From UBA2227 sp036677505 (GTDB lineage: Bacteria; Bacillota_I; Bacilli_A; Erysipelotrichales; Erysipelotrichaceae), in assembly GCA_036677505.1 (NCBI GenBank), contig JAVBWK010000013.1, positions 1 through 64,000 of the forward strand: a stretch of 64,000 nt of DNA, given 5' to 3'. The notes beneath the pieces are model-generated. The model was not told where the DNA came from, made no database searches, and saw only the letters and a list, made by a program, of their open reading frames with translations. A program made the translations under genes and the position numbers. Positions 33,499 to 42,477 of the stretch are shown here, piece by piece (the first letter of the stretch is position 1; each line of letters begins with the position of its first letter).

Positions 33499-34722
33499 GT
33501 GAAGGTGGATTTTAAGGTAAATGAGGATGCCGGCCGTTTTGACGATTATGTCCGATCGCATCCAAACGGATCGATGTATCAGTCGTCCGGCTGGTCTTTG
33601 GTCAAACGCGAATGGCAATCACTGCGTCTGGTCGGTGAAGCACAGGGGAAGATCGTCTGCTCCGCGCTGATTCTGATTCGCAGGTTTCCGCTGGGTCAGA
33701 AGCTGTTTTATATCCCTCGCGGACCGTTGTGGTCGGATGATGCCGTTGCGAAAGATTTCATCGGCTATATAAAGAGCACTGCCAAAAAGCAGGGTGCTTT
33801 TTGCGTGAAGTTTGATCCTCTGATCATTTTCAGACAATACGATAACGAGAATCTGATTATTGAAGATTCCATGGAACAGATCGATCAGATGTTATGTTTG
33901 GATCAGGACATCGTTCATAAAGGGTTTGAGCAATCACTCAATGCCTATGCGCAGCCTCGATATAATGCCTATGTATTTGCAGGTGAGCAAATGGAGGATC
34001 GGTTCAGTTCTTCAACCAAGCGCAATATCAAGACGGCAATCAAGAAAAATGTACATATCGGGCGTTTCTCGAGGGAAAAACTGGATTCTTTTGCGAATCT
34101 CATGAGTCTTACCGAGCAGCGTAAAAATGTGTCTTTGCGTAACTTTGAGTATTTCTCACGGTTTTTCGATGCGTTTGGATTGCAAACATCACTTTTTATG
34201 GCAGGATTGAATATCAGAGATCAGTTGTTCGAGTGTGAATCCATGATTCAGTCGTTAGAACATGCACTGGCGAATACTGAGTTTGAGTCCAATCTGGTCA
34301 AACAGCAGCGCGTGCAACGGGATTCACTCGTGCGCGAGCAAAAGTTTCTGAAGCTCATGAGTAATAAGTATGGGGACCATGTCGATATCGGCGGTTTACT
34401 GATACTGATTCACGATTCGGTGTGTGAGTTTCTGTATTCTGGAATGAATGCCGAATTTTCAAAATACTACCCGGCATATCTGATGCGTTTGCGAGCAATG
34501 GAATATGCCAGAGATCAGGGATGCACGGTAATGAATTTTGGCGGTATTCCGGGAACGACGGATGATGGGCTTTGGGAATTTAAACGCTCCTTCGGGGCTG
34601 TGGTCACAGAATATATCGGAGAGTTTGATTTGGTGGTGCGGCCTATGGTTTATCGACTGTTTGACCGGGGACTGCCTTATGCCCGTAAAATGATGCATAA
34701 GATTAAGAAAATTAAAAAATAA
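33499..34722 (+). CDS. FemAB-family aminoacyltransferase (peptidoglycan bridge formation)
   Basis: About 407 residues of the Fem/MurM acyltransferase family. These cytosolic enzymes move an amino acid from aminoacyl-tRNA to the stem peptide of lipid II. Two GNAT-like halves are visible: SSGWSLVKREWQS and the FYIPRGPLW strand at the start, and the C-terminal AYLMRLRAMEYARDQGCTVMNFGGIPG near 324. Between them the helical arm (ESMIQSLEHALANTEFES, about 240-258) gives the family's coiled coil. The start uses GTG; 33496 and 33505 are also possible, and 33499 was chosen for spacing to AAAGGGA. Which residue is added is unknown. Confidence 0.87.
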   Translation: MKVDFKVNEDAGRFDDYVRSHPNGSMYQSSGWSLVKREWQSLRLVGEAQGKIVCSALILIRRFPLGQKLFYIPRGPLWSDDAVAKDFIGYIKSTAKKQGAFCVKFDPLIIFRQYDNENLIIEDSMEQIDQMLCLDQDIVHKGFEQSLNAYAQPRYNAYVFAGEQMEDRFSSSTKRNIKTAIKKNVHIGRFSREKLDSFANLMSLTEQRKNVSLRNFEYFSRFFDAFGLQTSLFMAGLNIRDQLFECESMIQSLEHALANTEFESNLVKQQRVQRDSLVREQKFLKLMSNKYGDHVDIGGLLILIHDSVCEFLYSGMNAEFSKYYPAYLMRLRAMEYARDQGCTVMNFGGIPGTTDDGLWEFKRSFGAVVTEYIGEFDLVVRPMVYRLFDRGLPYARKMMHKIKKIKK

Positions 34723-34774
34723 CCCTGCCTTTGATTATATCTGTATGCCTTTTATGAGTCGTAATTGTCTTATG

Positions 34775-34798
34775 AAACAGAACTTGCTTCTGTTTTTT
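34775..34798 (+). terminator. Intrinsic terminator after the FemAB-type gene
   Basis: Perfect 8-bp stem AAACAGAA / TTCTGTTT with a 5-base loop and a T run. Confidence 0.88.
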
Positions 34799-34811
34799 TC
34801 TGGTCAAACAG

Positions 34812-34820
34812 TGATATAAT
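34812..34820 (+). promoter_or_regulatory. Extended -10 of the surface-protein gene
   Basis: TGaTATAAT (TATAAT at 34815-34820), 28 bases before the start codon. The -35 is not clear. Confidence 0.5.
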
Positions 34821-34847
34821 TCAGACATAGGATTTACGGGGGTGACT

Positions 34848-36488
34848 ATGCGACTAAAAATAAAGTTTCTGATAGGAATCATCATCCTTTACAGTTCGAT
34901 CATCTCTGTGCACGCAGCAAGCATCTCAACTGCGATTGCGGGTGGAGATACCGTGGAAGTCGGCGGTGAAATCACACTGACGTTTTCCTTTGTGACGGAT
35001 GAACCGATCCGTCAGTTGGATGCGAAGCTGAGTTTCGATAGTGACTTATTGGAAATTGTCGGTGACCATCTTTCGTTAAACGGACTGAATGTCACATTGA
35101 GTGACAGCGGGGATATCACGGTCACTTCCGCCGCTGCCATGGACGGTTCGGTGTCATTTATGCAAGTGACGTTGAGGGCAAAGGAAGCTTTTGCGATCGG
35201 CAACTCTGCTTCGATTACGCTGAGTGAGATCTCGGTCATTCTGGAACAGTCGGAGAACATCATCAGCGGATCTTCATCCGGAAAAACGATTACAGCTGAA
35301 GCGAAGAAATCAGATAATAATTATCTCAAGAATCTTTATACCAATGCCGGTTCGATTGATTTCGATCGGGATAACTTTCAGTATTCGCTGACGGTCGATC
35401 ATTCGGTTGATCGCATTCGGATCGTGGCGATAAAGGAAGATCCCGATGCAACTGTTAAGGAAGATGCGATGTATGATTTGAGAGTGTATAAGAATATCAT
35501 CAATATTGTCGTAACGGCTCAAAACGGATCTAAACGGACGTATACCATCAATGTCATACGCAAAGACAGTTTAGGAAATACGAGCAATCTGCCATCGAAC
35601 ACAGAACTTAAATCACTGGCTGTTGAAGGCTATCCGTTGGCGTTTTCGCCTTCGGTTTTACAATATCGTCTGACCGTCGGTAATATCGTCGATAATGTTT
35701 TGATCACTGCTTTGGCAGCCGATGATCGAAGCAGCGTTATCATTGATAACGTAAGTCTGTTACAGTTGGGTGAGAACCGGATTCAGGTAACGGTCGTGGC
35801 ACCCAACGGACAGTCACGTATCTATACGATATTTGTTGTTCGCTCGTTGGATGCTCCGCAGGTGACATTGTCCGAGTTGAAAGATATCGTTTTTCTGACG
35901 ACGGCAACGACGATTCCGGTAATTCTTCAGGATGATTATATACTTACCGCGGAAATGTTGGATAAAGTCCGGAAAGCTTCAAAAATACTGGATATTCAGA
36001 AATCGGATGATCAGGGACGGTTGCTGTACCGCTGGACGATCGATGGGCGGTCGCTTACGGCAAAGAATGATTTGGACCTTCGCTTACGTTTGAACTACAG
36101 TCAGATGAGAAATCTGGATGATCTCTTTGGTGAATCGAGATACTGGAATGTGTACTTAGTGCATCAGGGTGAGATCCCGGTCGGTACCATCGTCAAAGTT
36201 TATATCGGCGGGATATTTCCGGATCTGTCGACACTGAACCTGTATCATGCGAGTCTTGAGACGGAAGCACTGCAACTCAATTCTCAGTCGGTTCGGATGG
36301 ATGGCGGATATGTGGAGTTTGAGGTGTTATCGGGGGGTGAGTACATATTGTCGGATGCTTTTATCCGGCAAGACCATCCGCTGGATATGGTACTGATCGG
36401 TTCTTTGATTGTGATATTTATGTTGATCGTTGCTTTGTCTGCCTTGCTTTTCTCCAGAAGACCATCAAAAATGTACAAGCAGGTATGA
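34848..36488 (+). CDS. Membrane-anchored surface protein with cohesin-like and cadherin-like domains
   Basis: 546 residues. A signal peptide (1-24, ending VHA) is followed by a cohesin-type beta-sandwich (about 28-145; VEVGGEITLTFSFVTDEP, LDAKLSFDSDLLEIVG). Then come two cadherin-like beta-sandwich repeats (about 162-240, NNYLKNLYTNAGSIDFDR to KRTYTINVIRKD; and about 247-330, NTELKSLAVEGYPLAFSPS to SRIYTIFVVRS), a further strand-rich domain, and a C-terminal membrane helix (515-535) with a short basic tail. No LPXTG motif. These domains usually bind proteins or sugars at the cell surface. No dockerin partner was found in the window. ATG 34848 follows the GGGGGTG site. Confidence 0.75.
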   Translation: MRLKIKFLIGIIILYSSIISVHAASISTAIAGGDTVEVGGEITLTFSFVTDEPIRQLDAKLSFDSDLLEIVGDHLSLNGLNVTLSDSGDITVTSAAAMDGSVSFMQVTLRAKEAFAIGNSASITLSEISVILEQSENIISGSSSGKTITAEAKKSDNNYLKNLYTNAGSIDFDRDNFQYSLTVDHSVDRIRIVAIKEDPDATVKEDAMYDLRVYKNIINIVVTAQNGSKRTYTINVIRKDSLGNTSNLPSNTELKSLAVEGYPLAFSPSVLQYRLTVGNIVDNVLITALAADDRSSVIIDNVSLLQLGENRIQVTVVAPNGQSRIYTIFVVRSLDAPQVTLSELKDIVFLTTATTIPVILQDDYILTAEMLDKVRKASKILDIQKSDDQGRLLYRWTIDGRSLTAKNDLDLRLRLNYSQMRNLDDLFGESRYWNVYLVHQGEIPVGTIVKVYIGGIFPDLSTLNLYHASLETEALQLNSQSVRMDGGYVEFEVLSGGEYILSDAFIRQDHPLDMVLIGSLIVIFMLIVALSALLFSRRPSKMYKQV

Positions 36489-36540
36489 TGTGTCTGCTTC
36501 AGAGTTATTCTCTTTGAATTTTGCATTTCAATATGAAGGG

Positions 36541-36568
36541 TTTACAATATTTACTGTTATGGTAGAAT
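36541..36568 (+). promoter_or_regulatory. Promoter at the start of the polysaccharide locus
   Basis: TTTACA (36541-36546), 16 bases, TAGAAT (36563-36568) with upstream TGg-like context, before the LCP gene. Confidence 0.6.
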
Positions 36569-36596
36569 AGTAAGGTTAAATGGAGGCTTTTGATCT

Positions 36597-37976
36597 ATGA
36601 AGCGCAAGCATGTTAATATTGTCGGATTGATTTCATCCGTGCTGTTTCTGATAGCACTGTTATATAATCAGTTTATTCCCGGATTATTCCGTTGGTCTGC
36701 ATTAATATTGGGAGTGTTGTTTTTATTTGTTTTGATTGCCAGAAGATTGCCTAAAATAATCATTGTCATTATGTCAATATTGATGTTTATGACATCAGTT
36801 TTTTTGGTTTATACACAATATTCAGCTGAACGTATATTGGATTACTTTGAGAGTGAATTGAATGTCGTTTCCTTTATTGTACTTAAGAGCAGTCCGATTG
36901 AATCGCTGAGTGATGCCGAGGGGAAGTTTTTCGGTACCTTAAGCGTTATGGATAAAGAGATGGTCGATCACATCGTCACCGAAGTGAAATCTGATTTTGG
37001 TTATAATCTGAACTTGCTGACCTATACGGGAAATCAGGATGCTATGGATGCGCTGGACAGCGGCAATATTGAAGTGTTAGTTTTGGATGATTCGATTTGG
37101 GAGTTTATGGCGGAAGAGAATCCTGACTTTATGAAAAGTGTGCGTGTTGTTCATACAATTTCAAAGGAAATTCTGAAAGATGACATAACCAAGGAGGTTG
37201 AGGTTGATAAGGACAGCTTCGTTATTTTGATTAGCGGAATTGATACTTTTGGTTCAATTAATCGTCGTTCCAGAAGTGATGTTAATATGCTTTTGGTTGT
37301 CAATCCGGTTAAAGGACAGGTATTGATGGTTTCTTTGCCAAGAGACTTGTATGTTCCGTTGGCTTGTAAGAACGACGCGTATGATAAACTGACCCATTCG
37401 GGTATTTATGGTATCAATTGTACTGTTCAAACCATCGAGAAGTTCTTGGATATTGATATCAACTATTACGTACGCCTGAATTTCACTTCGTTTATAAATA
37501 TCGTGGATGCAATGAGCGGAGTAAGAATCTATAATGAGATGGCATTTGTATCTCATGATGGCATAACTTTTGAAAAGGGCAATCTGGATTTGGATGGAAC
37601 CCAGGCTTATCATTATGTTCGCGAAAGGAAGGCATTTGAAGGCGGTGACGGCCAAAGAATTCAAAATCAGCAGAAAGTACTGACTGCAATGATTAAAAAA
37701 ATGCTTTCTCCCGTCATGCTGACGAAGATAGAGCGTATAATTGGGATTGTTTCGAAAAATATCGATACAAATATCTCGTCAACAGAAATTTCAAAACTTA
37801 TCAAATTGCAAATTGAGAAGGGGATTGATTGGGAATTTGCCTCTGCATATATAACAGGCACAGATGCATTGCGTCAGACGTACAGTGTAAAAAACACGAA
37901 TCTGTATGTTGTGATTCCTGATTTTGACTCACTTCGAGCAGTTCAAAATTCGATTAGTGATACAATGGCGAAGTAA
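36597..37976 (+). CDS. LytR-CpsA-Psr (LCP) family glycopolymer transferase
   Basis: 459 residues. Two or three N-terminal membrane spans (8-24, 31-48, 53-72) and an accessory extracellular domain precede the LCP domain (from about 205): FVILISGIDTFGSINRRSRSDVNML, then VSLPRDLYVPLACKNDAYDKLTHSG, and later LDGTQAYHYVRERKAFEGGDGQR. The aspartates and arginines that bind the pyrophosphate are in place. LCP enzymes join capsular or teichoic polymers from undecaprenyl pyrophosphate to peptidoglycan. Being first in the polysaccharide cluster fits this, though some cluster LCPs also act as regulators (CpsA). Confidence 0.92.
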   Translation: MKRKHVNIVGLISSVLFLIALLYNQFIPGLFRWSALILGVLFLFVLIARRLPKIIIVIMSILMFMTSVFLVYTQYSAERILDYFESELNVVSFIVLKSSPIESLSDAEGKFFGTLSVMDKEMVDHIVTEVKSDFGYNLNLLTYTGNQDAMDALDSGNIEVLVLDDSIWEFMAEENPDFMKSVRVVHTISKEILKDDITKEVEVDKDSFVILISGIDTFGSINRRSRSDVNMLLVVNPVKGQVLMVSLPRDLYVPLACKNDAYDKLTHSGIYGINCTVQTIEKFLDIDINYYVRLNFTSFINIVDAMSGVRIYNEMAFVSHDGITFEKGNLDLDGTQAYHYVRERKAFEGGDGQRIQNQQKVLTAMIKKMLSPVMLTKIERIIGIVSKNIDTNISSTEISKLIKLQIEKGIDWEFASAYITGTDALRQTYSVKNTNLYVVIPDFDSLRAVQNSISDTMAK

Positions 37977-38007
37977 TTACGATTTAACGACGTTGGGAGG
38001 GTTTCAG

Positions 38008-38778
38008 ATGAGCAAAACAGAGGTTACAATCATTACACCTGCATATAATTCAAGTCGGTTCATCAGGGACTGTATTGATTCTGTTTTGGGTCAATCGTTT
38101 CAAGACTGGGAAATGATTATTGTTAATGATGCTTCATCCGATGATACACGTTTGATCGTGCAGGAGTATCAGGATAAAGATCCAAGGATTCATTGTATAG
38201 ATATTCCGGTGAATGGTGGTATTGCCAACGCAAGAAATGTAGGATTGATTCATGCGAAGGGCCGATATATAACTTTTTTGGATAGTGATGATTGTTGGTT
38301 ACCGCATAAACTTCAGCAACAGATAAATTTTATCAGAGAAAAAAAAGCGGCGTTTATCTTTTCTTCCTATCGGTTTATGGATGCTCAAGGCAATCTTCTG
38401 AATCAGTTCATTCGGGCACCTTGGCAACTTACATTTAAGGATTTGGTTAGAGCTAATTACATCGGTTGTCTGACCGTTATGCTTGATTCAGAAAAAATCG
38501 ATCCGATATATTTCCCTAAAATCCGTCATGAGGATTTTGCCTGCTGGCTTTCCATTTTACAGAGAGGTGTGACTGCTTATGGCATGGATGAGGTTTTGGC
38601 TGAGTATCGCAGAAGCGCACAGTCAGTCAGCTCAAACAAGTTGAAAATGGTTGGTTGGATTTTTAACATCTTTTATAAGCATTTGGGGTTTGGTTTTATC
38701 AAGTCGACGGCGTACACGATCCGATATTCTGCCAATATGCTGTTAAAATATGCCAAGAGCCGGGAGGATAAAGAATGA
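38008..38778 (+). CDS. Family 2 glycosyltransferase
   Basis: 256 residues with the GT-A fold: VTIITPAYNSSRFIRDCIDS, VNDASSDDT near 45, and the DxD in FLDSDDCWLP near 88-97. It transfers a sugar from a nucleotide donor to the lipid-linked repeat unit on the cytosolic face. Donor and linkage are unknown. ATG 38008 is preceded by GGGAGGG. It shares four bases with the next gene (ATGA). Confidence 0.9.
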   Translation: MSKTEVTIITPAYNSSRFIRDCIDSVLGQSFQDWEMIIVNDASSDDTRLIVQEYQDKDPRIHCIDIPVNGGIANARNVGLIHAKGRYITFLDSDDCWLPHKLQQQINFIREKKAAFIFSSYRFMDAQGNLLNQFIRAPWQLTFKDLVRANYIGCLTVMLDSEKIDPIYFPKIRHEDFACWLSILQRGVTAYGMDEVLAEYRRSAQSVSSNKLKMVGWIFNIFYKHLGFGFIKSTAYTIRYSANMLLKYAKSREDKE

Positions 38779-39860
38779 ATGTCTGTATCGTGATCGATCA
38801 GTATCCATTACCTCCGCGAGCTCTGAAAGTCAGAAACTCGTTGTTGAAAATGATTCCGGGTTCGGATGTACATTTTTTTGTTTGGAACAGAAATAATGTA
38901 CAGGTCAAGGAGACATTCGTTTATTCGTTCAACGAAGAGATTGGTTATGGTCATCAGTTGAAAAAACTGGTTCATCTGATGAATTTTTCTAGGGCATTGA
39001 ATAAACATCTGAAACAACACAATGTTGATGTTCTTCACGGAGTTGATTTAGAGATGGCTTTTCTCTGTGCCATCAAAAAGAGAAACCGCAAGCTGATATA
39101 TGAAGTTTATGATATTAAGTTTTTCCCGTTAAAAATGATAGACAGATTACGGATTACTTTTGAAAAATATGTGTTTAATAAAGTGAGTGGTATTGTGTAT
39201 GCGTCACCTTTTTTTGGAAATTACTATTCTGCTCACGGATTCCCTGAGGGTAATTCAGTGGTTATCAATAATCGGCCGTTGAATGAGTCGGTTGAGATGA
39301 TTGCGGTTGAGTCCGGTGCAGACCATCGTCGGATTACGGTTGGCTTTATTGGGGTCATTCGTTATAAAGAGATTCTTATCCATTTGATCGATGCTGTCAG
39401 TGAATTATCGCATATTCGATTGTTATTCGCGGGGAGCGGACCTGACCAGGTGTTTATTGAGAAATACGTTGAGCAGAAAGGATGTTTGGACAGAGTAATC
39501 ATGTCCGGCCGATTTGAACTTTCTGATTTGGCATCGTTGTATGCAATGACGGATATCGTTTGGGCGGCTTACCCCAACAGAGATATGAATGTGTACTATG
39601 CCGTAAGTAACAAGTTTTTTGAGTCGCTGGCTTTTAAACGGAAAGTCGTTGTTTCTGAAAAAACGTTGCTGGCAGAGTGGGTAACTCGTGATGGGTTGGG
39701 CTACACGGTTGATCCTTATGATAAAATGTCTGTAAAGAAGTTACTGGAAGAATTGAGTCGTGAGGACTGCGGTGTGTTGCATCAAGAGCAACAACTGTAT
39801 TGGGAAGATGAGGAAGGCAATTTGCGCAGATTATATCAGCGTATTGAGGAGGTTGCATGA
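38775..39860 (+). CDS. Family 4-type glycosyltransferase
   Basis: 361 residues with a GT-B layout: N-terminal MNVCIVIDQYPLPPRALKVR, a central LHGVDLEMAFLCAIKKR, and the C-terminal donor site FIGVIRYKEILIHLIDAV, LLFAGSGPDQ and YAMTDIVWAAYPNRDMNVYY. It is translationally coupled to the genes before and after it. It adds a sugar to the growing repeat; specificity is not readable. Confidence 0.82.
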   Translation: MNVCIVIDQYPLPPRALKVRNSLLKMIPGSDVHFFVWNRNNVQVKETFVYSFNEEIGYGHQLKKLVHLMNFSRALNKHLKQHNVDVLHGVDLEMAFLCAIKKRNRKLIYEVYDIKFFPLKMIDRLRITFEKYVFNKVSGIVYASPFFGNYYSAHGFPEGNSVVINNRPLNESVEMIAVESGADHRRITVGFIGVIRYKEILIHLIDAVSELSHIRLLFAGSGPDQVFIEKYVEQKGCLDRVIMSGRFELSDLASLYAMTDIVWAAYPNRDMNVYYAVSNKFFESLAFKRKVVVSEKTLLAEWVTRDGLGYTVDPYDKMSVKKLLEELSREDCGVLHQEQQLYWEDEEGNLRRLYQRIEEVA

Positions 39861-41305
39861 AATTTGCGATGAGTGATTCAATGACATTCAAAGTCGTTGT
39901 GACGATCAACGTTTTTTTGGCTGTTGCCTGGTTGTTTATCACTCAAAGTTTCGCGACCTATGTATTTTTCATTGCACTTTCTGCGATTTCCCTTTGGCTG
40001 ATCCGGAAATGGGATAGATCATGGTTGTGGATATATATTGGGATTTTAAGTGTTTCCCTGTTGTTTGTTGTGTTTGTGTATTTTGGAAATATGGCTCAAT
40101 ACGCAAATCCGTACTATGTCGGCGGCAGTGATGATCTGACTTATGAGACACGTTCTCTGAAAGCCATGGAGGAGAATTGGTTTACTCCCATGGCCATTCA
40201 GTCGAATGTTTTGGATCAGTATGATGTCGGTTCGATGTATTATTCATTTTTGGCGGTTGTGGCTTTTGTTGCAAAGCCGTTGTCCGGATATTCGACCTGG
40301 CTTGGAAGGACGCTGAATGTATTTTTACTGATTTATTCATTGATGCTGATTCATTATCTGATACTTGCTGTCAATCCTCAGAAAAATGTTTTAGCCAATG
40401 TATCTGTCCTGTTGATAGCTGTGATGCCAATCATGCAGTATGTCAACTCGCATGTGTTTCGAGATCCGCTCAACCTTTTTTTGGTGTTGCTGATTGTTGC
40501 ATTAACAGTAAAAATCATTTATGGCAGTTATAATTCTGAACTTTCTTTGCGAATGGGAGTTGCCGTAAATTTCGCTTTCTTACTGTTTTCTGTCGCATCT
40601 TTGTATTTTCTGCGCAGAAATACTTTGTTATATCCGTTGATGATCGTTGCTTTCATCATTTTCGATAAACATAAACTTTGGCTCAAAGAGAAAGTTAAAT
40701 ATTGGCATAAACAATATAGATTAAAACTGTTTGTAACTATAGCAGCTGCTGCTGTTATTTCGGTGCTGGCAGTACTTTTCATCATTCAGTCAAGATTTAT
40801 TAATTTTTCATACTACTTGGATTTTTATACGAAATACAAGCAGACACAGGCAATCGGCGGATTGAGTTATTTTATCTTTGATGCTCCATTGTTGCCTATG
40901 GGTATTATTTTGCGCTCATTTTATGCGTTTATTTCACCGTTTCCTTCGTTTTCAGGTGCGTTGATCGGTATTCGCAGTTTTGGGGTTGAAACAGTGATGC
41001 TAGTAGTTTCTTTGGGTGTCGGATTCACGTATTTGATGCTTCCGTATATTTTCAAGCGTTTGATACGGTTTGACTGGGTTGCTAACAGTTTCATTGTCAT
41101 TTTTTTGAGTATCATATTAACGACATTTACCTTCCGTCATATGATATTTTATTATCCGTTTATGATGATTTTAGGTGTGGACGGTTGGTATGAATCCAGT
41201 CCCAATGAGAAGAAGATCTATTTAACGGACAGTCTGCTTGTCGGTGCAGTTTTGCTGATGCTGTATTTCGTATTGCGATCCGGTGTGATAGGGGCGATTT
41301 TATGA
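39857..41305 (+). CDS. Multi-pass membrane protein, GT-C glycosyltransferase-like
   Basis: 482 residues with about eleven or twelve hydrophobic spans. After the third span comes an exoplasmic loop with GGSDDLTYETRSLKAMEENW (about 94-113), whose acidic pair is placed like the DE/DD motif of GT-C enzymes that use polyprenyl-phosphate sugars. A side-branch glycosyltransferase is the first reading; a Wzy-type polymerase is the main alternative, since no other polymerase is obvious in this cluster. It overlaps its neighbours by four bases on each side. Confidence 0.65.
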   Translation: MKFAMSDSMTFKVVVTINVFLAVAWLFITQSFATYVFFIALSAISLWLIRKWDRSWLWIYIGILSVSLLFVVFVYFGNMAQYANPYYVGGSDDLTYETRSLKAMEENWFTPMAIQSNVLDQYDVGSMYYSFLAVVAFVAKPLSGYSTWLGRTLNVFLLIYSLMLIHYLILAVNPQKNVLANVSVLLIAVMPIMQYVNSHVFRDPLNLFLVLLIVALTVKIIYGSYNSELSLRMGVAVNFAFLLFSVASLYFLRRNTLLYPLMIVAFIIFDKHKLWLKEKVKYWHKQYRLKLFVTIAAAAVISVLAVLFIIQSRFINFSYYLDFYTKYKQTQAIGGLSYFIFDAPLLPMGIILRSFYAFISPFPSFSGALIGIRSFGVETVMLVVSLGVGFTYLMLPYIFKRLIRFDWVANSFIVIFLSIILTTFTFRHMIFYYPFMMILGVDGWYESSPNEKKIYLTDSLLVGAVLLMLYFVLRSGVIGAIL

Positions 41306-42474
41306 AAATTCTATTTGTGACGCTTAAACCGCTTCAGTTCAATACGTCGGCTACATTGCGTAATTTGGCGTTGATTGAGGGCATTGCATCGTTGGGACAT
41401 TCAGTGGAAATTCTTACATTGCCTGCGACTGACAATGCGCAGTGGCTTGATAAATCTCTTGATTTACCGGCGGGTTGTGCGGTCAGTTATTTGACTGTGC
41501 CCGGTTCGTATCAGAGTGTGGCTCATAACCATCAAGGCCGTTTCAGGAAGATCAAGAAGCTTCTTTTGCCGCTTATCCGACGTTTGTATCATTGGTTCAG
41601 CATTCATGATTTTACGATTATGGCTGCCGGAAAAGCCGATAAAAGGCATTGTCAGTCGTTGGAATACGATATGATTATTTCGTCTTCGGATCCTAAGAGT
41701 TCACATATCGCTGTTAAAAAACTGTTGAAGCGCGGGTGCTCTGCGAAGGTCTGGATTCAGTATTGGGGTGATCCTTTGATGGCTGACATCACCAATAAAA
41801 CGGTTTGGCCTTCTTTTGTTCTGGGATTGTTTGAGCGTTCGATATTAAGAAAAGCGGATATAATTGTTTATGTATCACCGTTTACTTACCGGCAGCAATG
41901 CCAGGCATTTAAATCGCTGTCTGATAAATTTGCGTTTTTGCCAATTCCTTACAGAAAGCATAAAGTATATCCGCTGAAAGCAAGTTATCGCTATGTGTGC
42001 AGCTATTTGGGGGATTATTACTCAAAATCAAGAAACATTCTGCCACTGAGTCAAGCCATCGGGCAACTGGCGATTCCGGCGGTGTTTGCCGGGAATACGG
42101 ATGTTGAGATCAATGAGGATTCTATTACGGTTTTGCAGAGGGTCACTCAAGCCGAGGTGGAGCAGATTGAGTATGAAAGTCAGATTCTGGTTTGCCTGTT
42201 GAACTCACGCGGCAGTCAGATTCCGGGCAAATTATATCATTATGCCGCAAGCAACAAGCCGATTTTGGTAATTATTGACGGAGATCAGAAAAAGCGGATG
42301 CGTCAGTATTTAGAGACATTTGACCGCTTTGAGTTCTGTGATAATACAAGCGATGCGATTGCAGGCAAGATTAAGCAGATGATGTCGGATCAAAGTGTTT
42401 ATGATCCGAGTCCGAAACTCGATCCGGTGAATATCGCTAAAGAGTTTCTTGACTTTAAGGTCAGAAAGGGGTAG
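41302..42474 (+). CDS. Family 4-type glycosyltransferase
   Basis: 390 residues. The N-terminal half has MKILFVTLKPLQFNTSATLR and a possible surface helix; the C-terminal half has YVSPFTYRQQC, SYLGDYYSKSRNILPL and the SQIPGKLYHYAASNKPILVI segment typical of the GT-B donor site (E-to-Q change in the usual EX7E). It overlaps the GT-C gene by four bases and lies four bases before wecC. Sugar specificity unknown. Confidence 0.8.
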   Translation: MKILFVTLKPLQFNTSATLRNLALIEGIASLGHSVEILTLPATDNAQWLDKSLDLPAGCAVSYLTVPGSYQSVAHNHQGRFRKIKKLLLPLIRRLYHWFSIHDFTIMAAGKADKRHCQSLEYDMIISSSDPKSSHIAVKKLLKRGCSAKVWIQYWGDPLMADITNKTVWPSFVLGLFERSILRKADIIVYVSPFTYRQQCQAFKSLSDKFAFLPIPYRKHKVYPLKASYRYVCSYLGDYYSKSRNILPLSQAIGQLAIPAVFAGNTDVEINEDSITVLQRVTQAEVEQIEYESQILVCLLNSRGSQIPGKLYHYAASNKPILVIIDGDQKKRMRQYLETFDRFEFCDNTSDAIAGKIKQMMSDQSVYDPSPKLDPVNIAKEFLDFKVRKG

Positions 42475-42477
42475 TAC

